Part shown: piece after piece, positions 53,599-64,000 of the stretch | Layout: the number at the start of each line of letters is the position of its first letter | Numbering within the stretch: the stretch's first letter is position 1 | NCBI RefSeq assembly: GCF_016808095.1 | Contig: NC_068971.1 | Coordinates: 13,156,501-13,220,500 of the forward strand | From: Vigna angularis | Taxonomy: Eukaryota > Streptophyta > Magnoliopsida > Fabales > Fabaceae | DNA length: 64,000 nt | Reading direction: 5' to 3' | Made by a program: the position numbers and the translations under genes | Notes under the pieces: generated by a model | The model's database searches: none | The model's input: only the letters and a program-made list of their open reading frames with translations | Told to the model about the DNA's origin: nothing

Positions 53599-56500
53599 GA
53601 CCCTCCCTCTTGAGAAGGATCTGTCCTCAGATCTGTTGCATCCTGTTGATCATCTCCTGTGAAAGGAATTAAGTCACAGATGTTAAAAGTATGACTGACA
53701 CCATAACTTTCAGGAAGATCTAAGATGTATGCATTATCATTTATTCTTTTGACCACCTTGAATGGACCATCTCCTCTTGGACTAAGTTTGGACTTCCTTT
53801 GAGAGGGAAATCTTTCCTTTCTCAAATGAAGCCAAACTAGGTCTCCTTTTTCAAAAACTATTTTCTTTCTCCCTTTGTTGTTGTATTCTGCATATTTTTG
53901 AGTTTGTTTTTCAATTTGGATTTTAACTTTCTCATGTAACTTCTTGATAAACTCCGCTTTAGAAGCACCTTCTTTATGAAGAAAAGAAGATGATTCTGGA
54001 AGAGGTAGTAAATCAAGAGGTGTGATAGGGTTAAAACCATAAACAACCTCAAAAGGAGAAAGATTAGTAGTCTTGTGGACTACTCTATTATAAGCAAATT
54101 CAATATGAGGTAGATGTTCATCCCAAGATTTGTTATTTCCTCTTAATATTACCCTTAATAATGTAGATAAAGATCTATTTACTACTTCAGTTTGCCCATC
54201 AGTTTGTGGGTGACATGTAGTAGAAAATAAAAGTTTAGTTCCAAGCTTTTCCCATAAAGTTTTCCAAAAATGGCTTAGAAACTTCACATCTCTATCAGAC
54301 ACTATAGTTTTGGGTAAGCCATGCAATCTCACTATTTCTTTAAAGAAGAGTCTAGAGATATAGCTAGCATCATCTACTTTGTGGCAGGGTATAAAATGAG
54401 CCATTTTACTAAAACGATCTACTACCACAAATATAGAATCATACCCCTTTTGAGTTCTTGGTAATCCTAAGACAAAGTCCATGCTTATGTCCTCCCAAGG
54501 GGTATTAGCTATAGGAAGAGGTGTATAGAGTCCATGAGGCATCATTTTGGACTTAGCTTGCAAACAAGCTATACATTTAGAACAATGCCTTTGAACATCT
54601 ATTCTCATGTGTGGCCAATAAAATTTACTTTTCAAAATGTTCAGAGTTTTATCAACTCCATGATGGCCCATGAGTCCTCCTCCATGACTCTCTTTGATAA
54701 GAAGTTTTCTAATGGATCCTTGGGGTATACAAAGTTTTCCTTTATTAAAAAGATACCCCTCAGAAAGATAGAATCCATCAAAAGGCTTCTTAAGACATGA
54801 TGAATAAGTGGATGCAAATGTTTCATCATTTTCATATAACTCTTTTATGTCATCAAATCCTAATATTTGAGATCCTAGGGTTACTAATAATGCATGTCTT
54901 CTAGATAAAGCATCCGCAACAACATTAGTACTCCCCTTTTTGTGTTTGATGACATAGGGAAATTGCTCAAGATATTCCACCCACTTTGGATGTCTTTTGT
55001 TTAGCTTTGCTTGCCCTTTAATGTACTTGAGAGATTCATGGTCAGTGTGTATGATGAATTCTCTAGTTACCAAGTAATGCTCCCAAGTTTTCAAAGCTCT
55101 AATGAGGGCATACAACTCTTTGTCATAGGTAGGATAGTTTAAGGTAGGGCCCCTAAGTTTTTCACTAAAGTAAGCTACGGGATGTCCTCCTTGTATTAAA
55201 ACAGCTCCTATTCCTACCCCAGATGCATCACATTCTAGTTCAAAGGCTTTGGAAAAATCAGGCAAAACTAGAATAGGTGCATGTGTTAACTTGTGTTTCA
55301 AAGTCTCAAAAGACAACTCTTGCTTATCACCCCAAATAAAAGGCATATCTTTCTTGACTAGCTCATTTAAAGGAGCAGCTATGGTGGAGAAGTCTTTCAC
55401 AAATCTTCTATAAAAACTTGCTAACCCATGAAAACTTCTCACCTCTCCTACATTTTTAGGGGTTGGCCATTCTTGTATAGCCTTGATCTTCTCTGGATCA
55501 ACATGTACACCTTCTTTTCCCACTTTGAATCCAAGGAAAATCACACTTTCTTGACAAAAAGTACATTTGTCAAAGTTGGCAAAGAGATGATGTTCTCTAA
55601 GAAGAAGCAAGACTTTTCTAACATGGTTAAGATGTTCTTGAAGGCCTTGACTATAGATTAAGATATCATCAAAGTAGACCACTACAAATCTGCCTATGCA
55701 TTCCCTAAGCACATGATTCATTAATCTCATGAATGTACTTGGAGCATTGGTCAAGCCAAAGGGCATGACTAACCATTCATACAAACCAAACTTGGTCTTG
55801 AAAGCAGTTTTCCATTCATCTCCTTCATGAATTCTTATTTGATGGTATCCACTTTTAAGATCAATTTTGGTGAAGAGGTTTGCTCCATGTAATTCATCCA
55901 ACATGTCATCTAACCTAGGAATGGGATGCCTATACTTGACAGTTATGTTGTTGATGGCCCTACAATCTGTACACATTCTCCAAGACCCATCCTTTTTAGG
56001 GACCAACAACACAGGTACAGCACAGGGACTTAAACTCTTTTGGATCCACCCTTTGTTCAACAAGTCATTAACTTGTTTCTCTATTTCTTTTGTTTCCATA
56101 GGGTTGGTTCTATAGGCTGGCCTATTGGGTAGGCTTGCCCCAGGCACCAAATCTATTTGATGTTCTATTCCCCTCAAAGGTGGTAATCCACTTGGTACCT
56201 CTTTGGGAAATATATCATCAAATTCCTTTAAAAGTTTTTGCAACCCCTTTGGTAGAGAACCAAGTTCATGAGTGATTGAAACAAATGCCTCTTTGCAATA
56301 AAGAAGAAAATGAGGTTGTCCAAGAAAAAGATTTTTGGAAATATTCAAGGTTTGAGGTTGGACAACTTCATGGGCTGAGGCATGGGTTACCAAATTCTTT
56401 CTTTCTTTCCTATTTTCTTTTTTCTTTTCTCCATCCAACTTCTTCTTAAGAATTATTTGGTCCTCTCTTACTTGTGAAGGTGTAAGAGGACACAAAATAA

Positions 56501-58046
56501 TTTTCTTTCCCTTGTGTTGAATGGTGATTTTGTTGGTGACTCCATCATGTAAAGCTTGTTTATCATATTGCCAAGGTCTTCCAAGTAATATGTGCCCTGC
56601 TTCCATTGGTACTATATCACAAACAATTTGATCTTCATATTTGCCAATGGAAATAGGTACACTTACTTGTTCTTTAACTACTATTCCATCATCCTCTTTG
56701 ATCCATTGAAGTTTGTAAGGTTTAGGATGAGGAGTAGTGGTTAAGCCAAGCTTCTCTACCATTCTAGAACTACAACAGTTGCAACAAGAGCCACTATCCA
56801 CTATCATTGAACATGTCTTTTCTAAAACTTTGCATCTTGTGTGGAATAGGTTCTCTCTTTGTGACTGTTCTAATTCTACATGTTTACTTTCCAGGAGTCT
56901 CCTTACCATAAGTAAGTCACCATCACAAGGTAAAGCTTCTTCTTCTTCAGAAGTGGATGTCTCAGACTCACTATATGAAGAACCCTCACTTTCACTCTCA
57001 TGCTCAAGGATGTAATTTGACCTTCTATTGCGGCACTCAGATGCATAGTGCCCTTTTTCCCCACATCTAAAGCACTTAGTCTCCTTACTCTTATGATCTC
57101 TTGAAGGTTCTTTGACTTTTTCTTTTCCTCTCTCTCTCTCTCTTTCTTCATATCTTGGCTTGGTTTGACTACCCTCCCTCTTATACTCTTTCTTATGGTG
57201 AGAACTATGAAGGTAATCTTTCTTGGTGGAGCTTTTCCTCTTTAGTTGTTGCTCTACCCTCACACAAAGTTGGACTAACTCATTGAGATCATTGTAGGGT
57301 ATAAGTTCAACCCTATCTCTTATGTCATAGTTGAGTCCACTTTGAAACCTAGCAATTGTTATCCTAGGTTCTTCTCTTATCCCAGCTCTCAACATGAGTA
57401 ACTCCATTTTTTGTCTATATTCCTCAACACTCATGTTCCTTTGTTGGAGTTTATGGAGTTTATCCATTATCTCCCTATCATAGTAGGCTGGTACATGCCT
57501 CCTCCTCAAGGCAGCTCTCATTTCATTCCAATACCTAATGGGAGGTAAGTGTCTTAGCCTATGGTCCTTGACTAAGGCTGTCCACCAAATTAAGGCATAA
57601 CCTTGAAAGCTTAGAGAAGCCATGGTGACTCTCCTTTCATCATCTATTTGGTGGCACTCAAACAATTGCTCAACTTTCATTTCCCACTCTAGGTATTCTT
57701 CTACATCATCTTTTCCATGGAAGGAAGGAAGATCAATCTTAGGCTCTCTTGGGTAATGCTCTCTAACTCTATGTTGTCTTCTAGGAGGCATTTGGTAGTG
57801 GTCATCATTGTGATGACTACTATTTTGCTCAATTTCACTTGGAGAAGATGATGATTCTTCTCTTCTCCTATGGGAAGACCTCTCTTTCTTTTTATCTTGA
57901 TTAATCAAAAGTTGACTAATCATATCTTTGAGCTCACTAATCTCTTTATCCCTTTGTTCAAATCTTTGCTCAAATTCTTCCCTTAAAGACATTTCACTAT
58001 TGGGTTTCAAACTTCCTTGCACACTTGATTGACTCATTCTTGTCAA
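53463..58046 (-). CDS. Chromovirus Gag-Pol polyprotein
   Basis: The 1527-residue frame begins [10 protein letters not shown] with an N-terminal coiled coil (about residues 20-50). Then come the retrotransposon gag domain (about 100-270; [17 protein letters not shown]), a CCHC knuckle near 325-338 ([14 protein letters not shown]), an aspartic protease with DSG near 415 ([10 protein letters not shown]), RT with YFDDILIYS near 789, RNase H ([13 protein letters not shown] near 935), the integrase HHCC zinc finger near 1127-1160, the DDE core ([31 protein letters not shown]) and a [15 protein letters not shown]-terminal motif. The last ~45 residues lie in the LTR. A classic chromodomain is not obvious. 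No stop or frameshift is present. Confidence 0.95.
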   Translation of the reverse strand: MTRMSQSSVQGSLKPNSEMSLREEFEQRFEQRDKEISELKDMISQLLINQDKKKERSSHRRREESSSSPSEIEQNSSHHNDDHYQMPPRRQHRVREHYPREPKIDLPSFHGKDDVEEYLEWEMKVEQLFECHQIDDERRVTMASLSFQGYALIWWTALVKDHRLRHLPPIRYWNEMRAALRRRHVPAYYDREIMDKLHKLQQRNMSVEEYRQKMELLMLRAGIREEPRITIARFQSGLNYDIRDRVELIPYNDLNELVQLCVRVEQQLKRKSSTKKDYLHSSHHKKEYKREGSQTKPRYEERERERGKEKVKEPSRDHKSKETKCFRCGEKGHYASECRNRRSNYILEHESESEGSSYSESETSTSEEEEALPCDGDLLMVRRLLESKHVELEQSQRENLFHTRCKVLEKTCSMIVDSGSCCNCCSSRMVEKLGLTTTPHPKPYKLQWIKEDDGIVVKEQVSVPISIGKYEDQIVCDIVPMEAGHILLGRPWQYDKQALHDGVTNKITIQHKGKKIILCPLTPSQVREDQIILKKKLDGEKKKENRKERKNLVTHASAHEVVQPQTLNISKNLFLGQPHFLLYCKEAFVSITHELGSLPKGLQKLLKEFDDIFPKEVPSGLPPLRGIEHQIDLVPGASLPNRPAYRTNPMETKEIEKQVNDLLNKGWIQKSLSPCAVPVLLVPKKDGSWRMCTDCRAINNITVKYRHPIPRLDDMLDELHGANLFTKIDLKSGYHQIRIHEGDEWKTAFKTKFGLYEWLVMPFGLTNAPSTFMRLMNHVLRECIGRFVVVYFDDILIYSQGLQEHLNHVRKVLLLLREHHLFANFDKCTFCQESVIFLGFKVGKEGVHVDPEKIKAIQEWPTPKNVGEVRSFHGLASFYRRFVKDFSTIAAPLNELVKKDMPFIWGDKQELSFETLKHKLTHAPILVLPDFSKAFELECDASGVGIGAVLIQGGHPVAYFSEKLRGPTLNYPTYDKELYALIRALKTWEHYLVTREFIIHTDHESLKYIKGQAKLNKRHPKWVEYLEQFPYVIKHKKGSTNVVADALSRRHALLVTLGSQILGFDDIKELYENDETFASTYSSCLKKPFDGFYLSEGYLFNKGKLCIPQGSIRKLLIKESHGGGLMGHHGVDKTLNILKSKFYWPHMRIDVQRHCSKCIACLQAKSKMMPHGLYTPLPIANTPWEDISMDFVLGLPRTQKGYDSIFVVVDRFSKMAHFIPCHKVDDASYISRLFFKEIVRLHGLPKTIVSDRDVKFLSHFWKTLWEKLGTKLLFSTTCHPQTDGQTEVVNRSLSTLLRVILRGNNKSWDEHLPHIEFAYNRVVHKTTNLSPFEVVYGFNPITPLDLLPLPESSSFLHKEGASKAEFIKKLHEKVKIQIEKQTQKYAEYNNKGRKKIVFEKGDLVWLHLRKERFPSQRKSKLSPRGDGPFKVVKRINDNAYILDLPESYGVSHTFNICDLIPFTGDDQQDATDLRTDPSQEGGSDGRPSKTYIGPLTRAMAKRVQEEEGSLNILLLWKVNYLKPSSLN

Positions 58047-60534
58047 AGGAAAAGGTTTTCACAAAGTTTTCAAAATATTTGACAAGTAATGAGTGAAAAG
58101 ATTTTCACAAGCTTTCTTTGTTTTTGGTGAAAAATTTCTAAAGAGATTCTAGAAGTAAAAGATGTTTCTAAGTAGCTCCCAGGAAGAAGAGGTGAGTCAC
58201 AAATGGACAAGCTTAGAAACCAAGTTCTTCCTTAGCCAGAGTTTCCTTAGAATGTTCCTTTACTTTAGTTTCTAAGTAGAAATTCTTCAAATTCTTTTTA
58301 AATGTTATGAACCTACAAACCAAAGAAAGGTTTACTATATGCTATGCTATCCTAAATACCACGGAGACCTAAAAACAAAAGGATTACTCAAGACATTTAA
58401 GGAAAGCAATAAAGATGCAAGAATGTAAATGCTAGACGGCCCTAAGTGAAAGTGCAAGTGACACTTGGAGCCCCTTGACACACTTTCACACTAAAGAAAA
58501 CGAAATTGGACTATTACAATGTTCAATTGTGAGCTTGGAATTGCTTCAAAAGCATTTTCCCAAGTCACTTGGCACAACAACAGAAATATAAAAAAAAACT
58601 ACAAGATTCCGTGATATGAGTACTCAAACAAGCTCAATTAAATGTGTAAAAATAGTGTGGACTTCAATCTTCAGCTGCTGCCAAGTGTATCTCAAAAACA
58701 GTATGCAAGTTGTTCCAATTCTGGTGGCAAATTATGCTGCTGGAATGTATTCTGCAGCTGCTGGACAGCAGAGTTGCATCTACTCAAGAGCTCCTAATTG
58801 CTTTTCATTTCAGCTTTCCCCTCACTTCCTAGTATGCTACCATTATAAGTAAAGGTTTCTGCAACTGGATGCTTCACAACAGCTGTCACAGTACCTTAAA
58901 TTCACTCAAACAAACCAAGCTAGATTTACCATTCTGCACCAGTTTTCCACACCAATTTCCAGCAATAATTGACAATTTTGGAAGCCAAAAATATGGTAAA
59001 CAAATGACTAGGTATGGAAAAACAGCAAGTACACAAAAGGAACCTACCAAAGGTGCTAGAACAGATTAAGAAAGCAAAAAAAAAAAAAAAACACAAACAC
59101 AGTTCAGAAATGATTCCAAATGCAAACTGTTTGATAGTTTTCAAAACTGTTTGATAAAATGCCCCAATGACTTTCAGATTTTTGAATTTTGATTTTTCAG
59201 GGCCTGTAATCTGGATTGCACAGTTCCAACAGCTTTTTATCACTTGATATTACTTCTTTGAGTCATCTATTTCATTTTTTAATCATGGAACCAGCTTTTT
59301 TCACAATCCAGTTGCATCAAAAATACCAAACAGCAGCTGGAAAAAAAAACAGAACTGCACCAGAAAAATTAACTGAATTTTGGTGGTTTGAGATCCAAAA
59401 CTATATGGAAATGTTTCAATCTTTGTTTGGACAGTTTCAACAATTTTTAATGATGAATTTGAACATGTTCAGACCTTAAAACAAGTTAGAAACTGCCTAT
59501 AATTCGAAATCATTGTTTCACTTCCATTTTCACTCAAAAATTGATGGTTTCAAATGCAAATTTGCATATAAGTCATGTTTTGACCAAATGAACAGTACTA
59601 GCAACTTTGAACCATCAATTGAGACTTGCTCAAGCTATAAAACAGTAAGGAAACAGCAGATTTTCAAAAATCCCTACTGCTGTACCACTTATGCAGTAAA
59701 TGGCACCAAAATAACCAACCAAATTCAGTTTTATGGAATCAAAGTTTGAATCAGCAAGGAAAATACTCTAGGAAATGTGAATACACAGATCTAAGCTGGA
59801 ATTAAAGATGCTTAGCATGACCAAACTCAGATTATACAATTCAAAGAAACTTAGCACGGTGAAAAGCTTGGATTAAAACTGCAACAGTGATTTGAAACCA
59901 GATTTCAAGCAACTCAACCACTCATTTTTCAATTCTGTGATTATTAGGAGTTGCTATCACTTCAAACACATGTAAAAATAGTAAACAAACTTGTACAAAG
60001 CTTGAAAATAAAGAAATCTGGACTGCATCAGCTGATATCAAATTAATCCAGAAATGATGTTTTATGCAGATTTTTATACTGGAATCAATATTTGCAATGC
60101 TAATTGGCTCAAATGATCAAAGCTGGACATGTTGCCATTGCTTTATATGATCAACATAGAGCTAGCAATTGCTCAGGACACACTTAAAACGAAAATGAAA
60201 GCTAGAACAGAATCAAATACTTGATGACAGATGCACAACAGGACATGACCATGACATTACTGGAAAATGAAAAAAAAAGGTAGAAATGACTCAAACAAAT
60301 AAAATTCACCGTTTAAAATGAAAGATGGACATAAGACACTGTAAGAACACAGAATTAAAGGCTGGAACAGAATTACAGAAGCAGAATTAAAACTGAAACA
60401 GAATTAGAAAACAGAAACAGAAAACAGAAACAAAAAACAGAAACAGAAAACAGAAACAGAAAACAGAGATGGAATTCAGCAGAATTAAATTGCAGAATGA
60501 GAAGAAATGCTTAGCTCCTTGGTGCGTGGAGAAC
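58047..60534 (-). other. Long untranslated leader of the chromovirus
   Basis: About 2.5 kb separates the primer site from the gag start. No conserved coding was seen on either strand. It includes an ACAGAAACAGAAA-type tandem run at about 60397-60470 and an A15-16 run near 59076. An older relative of part of this leader lies at 50090-51366. Confidence 0.8.
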
Positions 60535-60538
60535 CTAA

Positions 60539-60551
60539 GCTCTGGATACCA
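60539..60551 (-). promoter_or_regulatory. Primer binding site of the chromovirus
   Basis: On the minus strand TGGTATCCAGAGC begins two bases after the 5' LTR. It resembles the initiator-Met site TGGTATCAGAGC with one extra C. Confidence 0.8.
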
Positions 60552-60553
60552 CT

Positions 60554-61280
60554 TGATGGAGCCAAATTCCAGAGGAATCCAGTGGCCTGAAGCTCCCAGA
60601 TCAGAGGTGTGGTAAGTGTGTTGGTGTGCAGCGGATTTGATGTAGTAAATGTTGATGGAGGGGTTTGAATGAAGCAAGGTAGAATGAGTGAAGCCTCTCA
60701 GCTCAGAAAGCCTTCATATAATGGAAGGAAGCTTGAGAGAAAATGAAGAAATTGCAAGCAATTTTGACTCAAGAGCAGAATGCAAGACTGGAATATATTT
60801 CTCAGCATTTGGGCATAGCTCTAAAGTACCATACAAGGAAGAAACCATCCTATTTATAAGTGAAGATGGGTCTCTTTTCTGAAATGAACTCCCGCCTAAT
60901 TTCAAATGGAAAGCCTAACAGCAACACTAAAAACTTCCAGCAAATCCCATGCCTTGCTCCAGGTCAGCTCCTCACGTGTTTGAAGCATCTCCTCATCCAA
61001 CGTTGGGCTATTTTGGGGTTTTGGCTGGGTGCATATGACTTTGGCAGCAAGCTTCTCCAACCATTCTTCTTTTCACGTGCCAAATGCCATGTTGGCAGCT
61101 GCTCCCTCCAATTTATTTAATCCTACAAAACAAAGTAAACATGCTTAATTAAGAGAAGAAGGTTTAAGATAATTTACCTTCCATAGAAGCAAAATATTAA
61201 GTGATCCTTCTTCCTCTTGAACTCTCTTAGCCATGGCTCTAGTAAGAGGTCCAATGTATGTCTTAGATGGCCTTCCATCA
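60554..61280 (-). repeat. 5' LTR of the chromovirus
   Basis: Essentially identical to 52872-53598. It would hold the promoter on the minus strand. Confidence 0.95.
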
Positions 61281-63328
61281 ATAACTTTGGTTCCTCCTTC
61301 TAGTTTGGTAACTTGGGGGATTCAAGGTAATATATAACCAACATATATGCATGTTGGTTTGTCCTTGTACTCTACTTCATCCTTATAGTTACTCATTATA
61401 TATAAGAAGAATATGCAACACAGAGAACACAAGAGAGAAGACAAAAGGCGAAAGAGAAAGAGAGATAAAAGGCAGACAAAATTTTATTTACCAAAAGGAG
61501 GGGCCAGCATGTTTATTTATCAAATTGTTGCATGGCTATAGGCTTTTAGACAGATCAATCAGAAGCAAAATAAAGCAAGGCAAACAGAATAAGACATCAT
61601 TTACCTACCTGGAAATGATGAAGTCTTCGACACTTGAGTGTAGCACTTAAAGAATAACACTTTTGCAACTAACTTTAACCCACTCCGTTCGAAGCTTCCA
61701 AACGTTATGTGCTCCTAATTGAAACCCCAAAACCTTGTACAATAATGGACAATTTTAATTAGCAAAACGCAACAACAACAAAAGATTAATCATCAAACAC
61801 CCTATTACCAAGAACAAGGGCTGAACTTATAAGCTTCAAAAAATAAAGCAGATATATATACACACCTAATTGTCACCTATTTAGTACACTTATTATGTTT
61901 TAAGCAGTGTAATTTTAGGTTCTCAATAGTCAAATCTTGTATTTCTTTGTATTTTGAATTCTGCCCTCATTTTTATCTTTGTTTTATGTTTTAAAACTTG
62001 TGTAGATAGTTTATTAACTGTTTTGGTTAGTACTTTAATACGCTATGCATTATGACCACATTTAGCCTATTCTAGTAACAAGTTTTAGGTTCAAGGATGT
62101 CATATTTTGAGTTCTAGGTTGTTTTTGTAGTGTGAGTTTCTAATTAGCTAGGTTTTACCATTCTCAACTTGTTAGGACAATTTCTTTGAAGTTTCTTAGG
62201 CTCGTTTAGTGCAGTTTGCAAATTTTGATCATTATAGTACATTTTTAGTACTCATTTTCTTCTTTGTATCAAGAACAACTATTTTCTTTAATCTGTCCCT
62301 AGAAAATCAAGTTCCTTGTAACTTTGATGAATCATCCTAAAAAAATTTGAAGTCCCAAGCCCAATGCGATTACCATGGGAAAGGATAGTTTTCATTTAGG
62401 TAGTGTCTGGGGAGTGAATGTGAGAGCAAGAATAGCTATTTTCTTTAATCTTTGCATGTTGTATACTTCCATGTTGTCAAATGACATTAACAATATCCAA
62501 TTTAGATAATGTTTATTTTTTATCAAAGTACATTAAATGATCTTCTTAAAATACTGACTAGACATAACCGATCTCCTTTTGTCCAGATACCATTATGACA
62601 AGATCTAATGCATAACAATCAAATTGCTCTTTATAATAGAGCAAATATTGTCTTTCATAAAAAGATCCAAACATTTTAAAATTGACTTTCATTTTAATGA
62701 AAAAAAATATTATATTTCAAGACATTACAACTAATCCATTAGTCTATTAATAAATAGTTTCACCAAATTCTTACATAGACAAACTTAATTACATATAATA
62801 TTATATCAATTACAATATCTTATATTACTTACAATATTATGCAATATTATGTATGTCTAAACTTAATCTATATTTTCATCATTATTCTTTAATATATATA
62901 TATATATATATATATTATAATTTTTTTTCTGCATTTTTATGCAAAATTTCATTTTTGTCTTCTTTGAATTATACAGTAAAACAATTTTAAATTGTACTAT
63001 ATAAAAACTGGAAACAACTTTCACATATTTTATAAATTAAAATAAAAGATTCTTAGAAAATGCTTCTGAATTATGAAATTCAGAAATCAAAATTAATTTT
63101 TAATAGAATCTTGGGACCAAATGATTTCTCTCCGGTTTAGATAATAATCTAAAGGTAAAATGAGATATTTTGGTGTGGAGATTTACAAAGAAGAAACTGC
63201 AGACATGACAAAAAGGTAATGAAATTGGTAAAGAACTTTACTTTAGCATGTGAAGAACAAGATTGAATTTTCTAAGAATAGCTACTAAAACACAACTTAC
63301 AAAAACAGTGATTCAGTTTAGCCATTAC
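61281..63328. other. Intergenic DNA with dispersed repeat and (TA)n run
   Basis: Contains the repeat copy 62121-62258 (partner at 49381-49518) and a (TA)n microsatellite at 62890-62916. No other exon of the phosphoribosyltransferase gene was recognised here, although the last exon should lie on this side. Confidence 0.5.
62121..62258. repeat. 138-bp dispersed repeat, partner at 49381-49518
   Basis: Direct orientation with few mismatches. The two copies flank the 12.6-kb block holding the chromovirus and the eIF2B fragment. Confidence 0.75.
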
Positions 63329-63387
63329 CTTGAGATCAGAGAGACCAATCACACAGGCATACTCCACTACTTTAGCACCAGCAAGTT
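63329..63387 (-). pseudogene. Adenine phosphoribosyltransferase exon
   Basis: Between a TTGTAG acceptor and a GTAATG donor, 59 nt encode LAGAKVVEYACVIGLSDLK, matching the penultimate coding segment of plant APRT (family pattern GAEVVECACVIxLPxLKG). APRT salvages adenine to AMP and also acts on cytokinin bases. The expected last exon (RL.GKPLYVLVE) was not found downstream in this window, nor an upstream exon in the remaining 600 bp. It may be part of a real gene extending right or an orphan exon. Confidence 0.65.
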
Positions 63388-63817
63388 CTACAATTGAAAG
63401 CAAACTTAACCATTTTAGGAACAACAACAAAAAATGGGGTTAATTCATAAAGCTTTTTTTTATATATATTTAAACATGTTTTTTATTTCTTGTATTATAA
63501 AGACTACATAATTCCTCTATAAAATAAAAAGATAATATAAGGTGGTAGCTTATAGCAGAAACAATGTAATAAAAAACAGAGAATAATATGATTAATATGA
63601 GAAAAGGAGATAAAGGGAATACTACTTTTATTCATCCGCCAAGAACAAAGAGTTGCACCATGACTAAGAAATTAAAAGAAGCACAAAAGCAGCATGATCA
63701 TAAAGGTGAAAGAAAAATATCTCACGTTCATTAATATCTCAAAAAGTGTAACATTGACTAACAAAAATGACCCTTTGTTACACAAGTAAAAACCATCATT
63801 TATTTGAAGCCTGAATC
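63388..63817. other. No gene seen
   Basis: AT-rich, intron-like DNA to the right of the APRT exon. Confidence 0.4.
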
Positions 63818-63921
63818 CTAATCATAATCAACTTCATTCATTCTTTCAGTTTCTTCACCCCTCACTGCATAAAACACCTCCATTAACCTAGGAAGAAATT
63901 CCAGAGGCAGCCATGGTGGAA
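63818..63921 (-). CDS. Possible terminal exon, unidentified
   Basis: After an AG (AAATTAG) the minus strand reads IPPWLPLEFLPRLMEVFYAV then RGEETERMNEVDYD and a stop at 63818-63820. Composition is protein-like and the frame is clean, but the family is unknown and the exon could be chance. Confidence 0.3.
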
Positions 63922-64000
63922 TTTCCTAATTTCTTGCCAAACAAAATTATGACCTCTAATTTCTAATACCTGCATTATGAATTTATGATGGCCCAGAAAA

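Larger units (their letters stand above)
52872..61280 (-). mobile_element. Complete young Ty3/gypsy chromovirus, CRM-like
   Basis: The element is 8409 bp with two 727-bp LTRs differing by about one base (T/C in GCTCTAGG against GCTCCAGG) and a perfect target duplication ATAAC (52867-52871 and 61281-61285). A primer site and polypurine tract adjoin the LTRs. The single polyprotein frame is open over 1527 residues. RT and integrase motifs are of chromovirus type, and the 3' end of the coding frame runs into the 3' LTR, as reported for CRM-clade elements. It looks capable of encoding all proteins. Clade is inferred; an RT tree would settle it. Confidence 0.93.

Noticed and set aside
49381..62258. 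The 138-bp direct repeats as LTRs of a 12.9-kb element
   Set aside because: No TG..CA ends, no target duplication, no primer site, and the interval holds an independent complete element; a dispersed old repeat explains them better.

Overview
The window is plant nuclear DNA. It is AT-rich, with spliceosomal GT-AG introns, plant gene fragments (RD19-type cysteine protease, golgin candidate 5, type-B response regulator, lectin receptor kinase, LURP-one-related protein) and dense nested Copia, Ty3/gypsy and CACTA transposons. The element types and gene fragments look most like a legume (Phaseoleae, such as Vigna or Phaseolus); that is inference without a database search. No complete, clearly functional single-copy host gene is visible. 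The only long intact reading frame is a retrotransposon polyprotein.

Layout. 1-3949 (-): decayed CACTA transposon (copy 1). 3950-11935 (-): Sirevirus-like Copia element with gag and an extra 3' reading frame but no pol, interrupted by a solo LTR of another Copia (9036-10103). 11936-12470: palindromic CCTCGGTT repeats. 14646-14722 (-): orphan type-B ARR exon. 16555-27492: a 10.9-kb CACTA element with a perfect AAT target duplication, carrying RD19 protease and golgin-5 fragments. Nested in it are a young Copia (18671-23731, TSD ATTTA) and a second gene-carrying CACTA (24335-26908, TSD ATA) with reductase and receptor-kinase fragments. 28900-30105: more palindromic and tandem repeats. 30160-38093 (+): CACTA copy 2, same family as copy 1, split by a 4-kb CACTA-like insertion (which itself holds a 1.2-kb CACTA with TSD TGT and an internal hairpin) and by a Copia LTR-gag fragment. 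38094-39070: LTR fragment and palindromic repeats. 39891-40440 (-): partial LURP-one-related gene. 41880-42545 (-): Copia RNase H remnant. 42572-48830 (-): CACTA copy 3 with both transposase genes, broken mainly by three stops. 51373-51780 (+): end of an eIF2B-beta gene. 52872-61280 (-): complete, very young CRM-like chromovirus with a 1527-residue open polyprotein, 727-bp LTRs and TSD ATAAC. 63329-63387 (-): adenine phosphoribosyltransferase exon.

The genes do not form a pathway. The window records successive nested insertions, which can be ordered from target duplications and LTR divergence. Its notable content is gene-fragment capture by CACTA elements, a pol-less Sirevirus-like element with an extra reading frame, and a recent insertion of a chromovirus type usually linked to centromeric chromatin. 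Together these suggest a pericentromeric or repeat-rich compartment.
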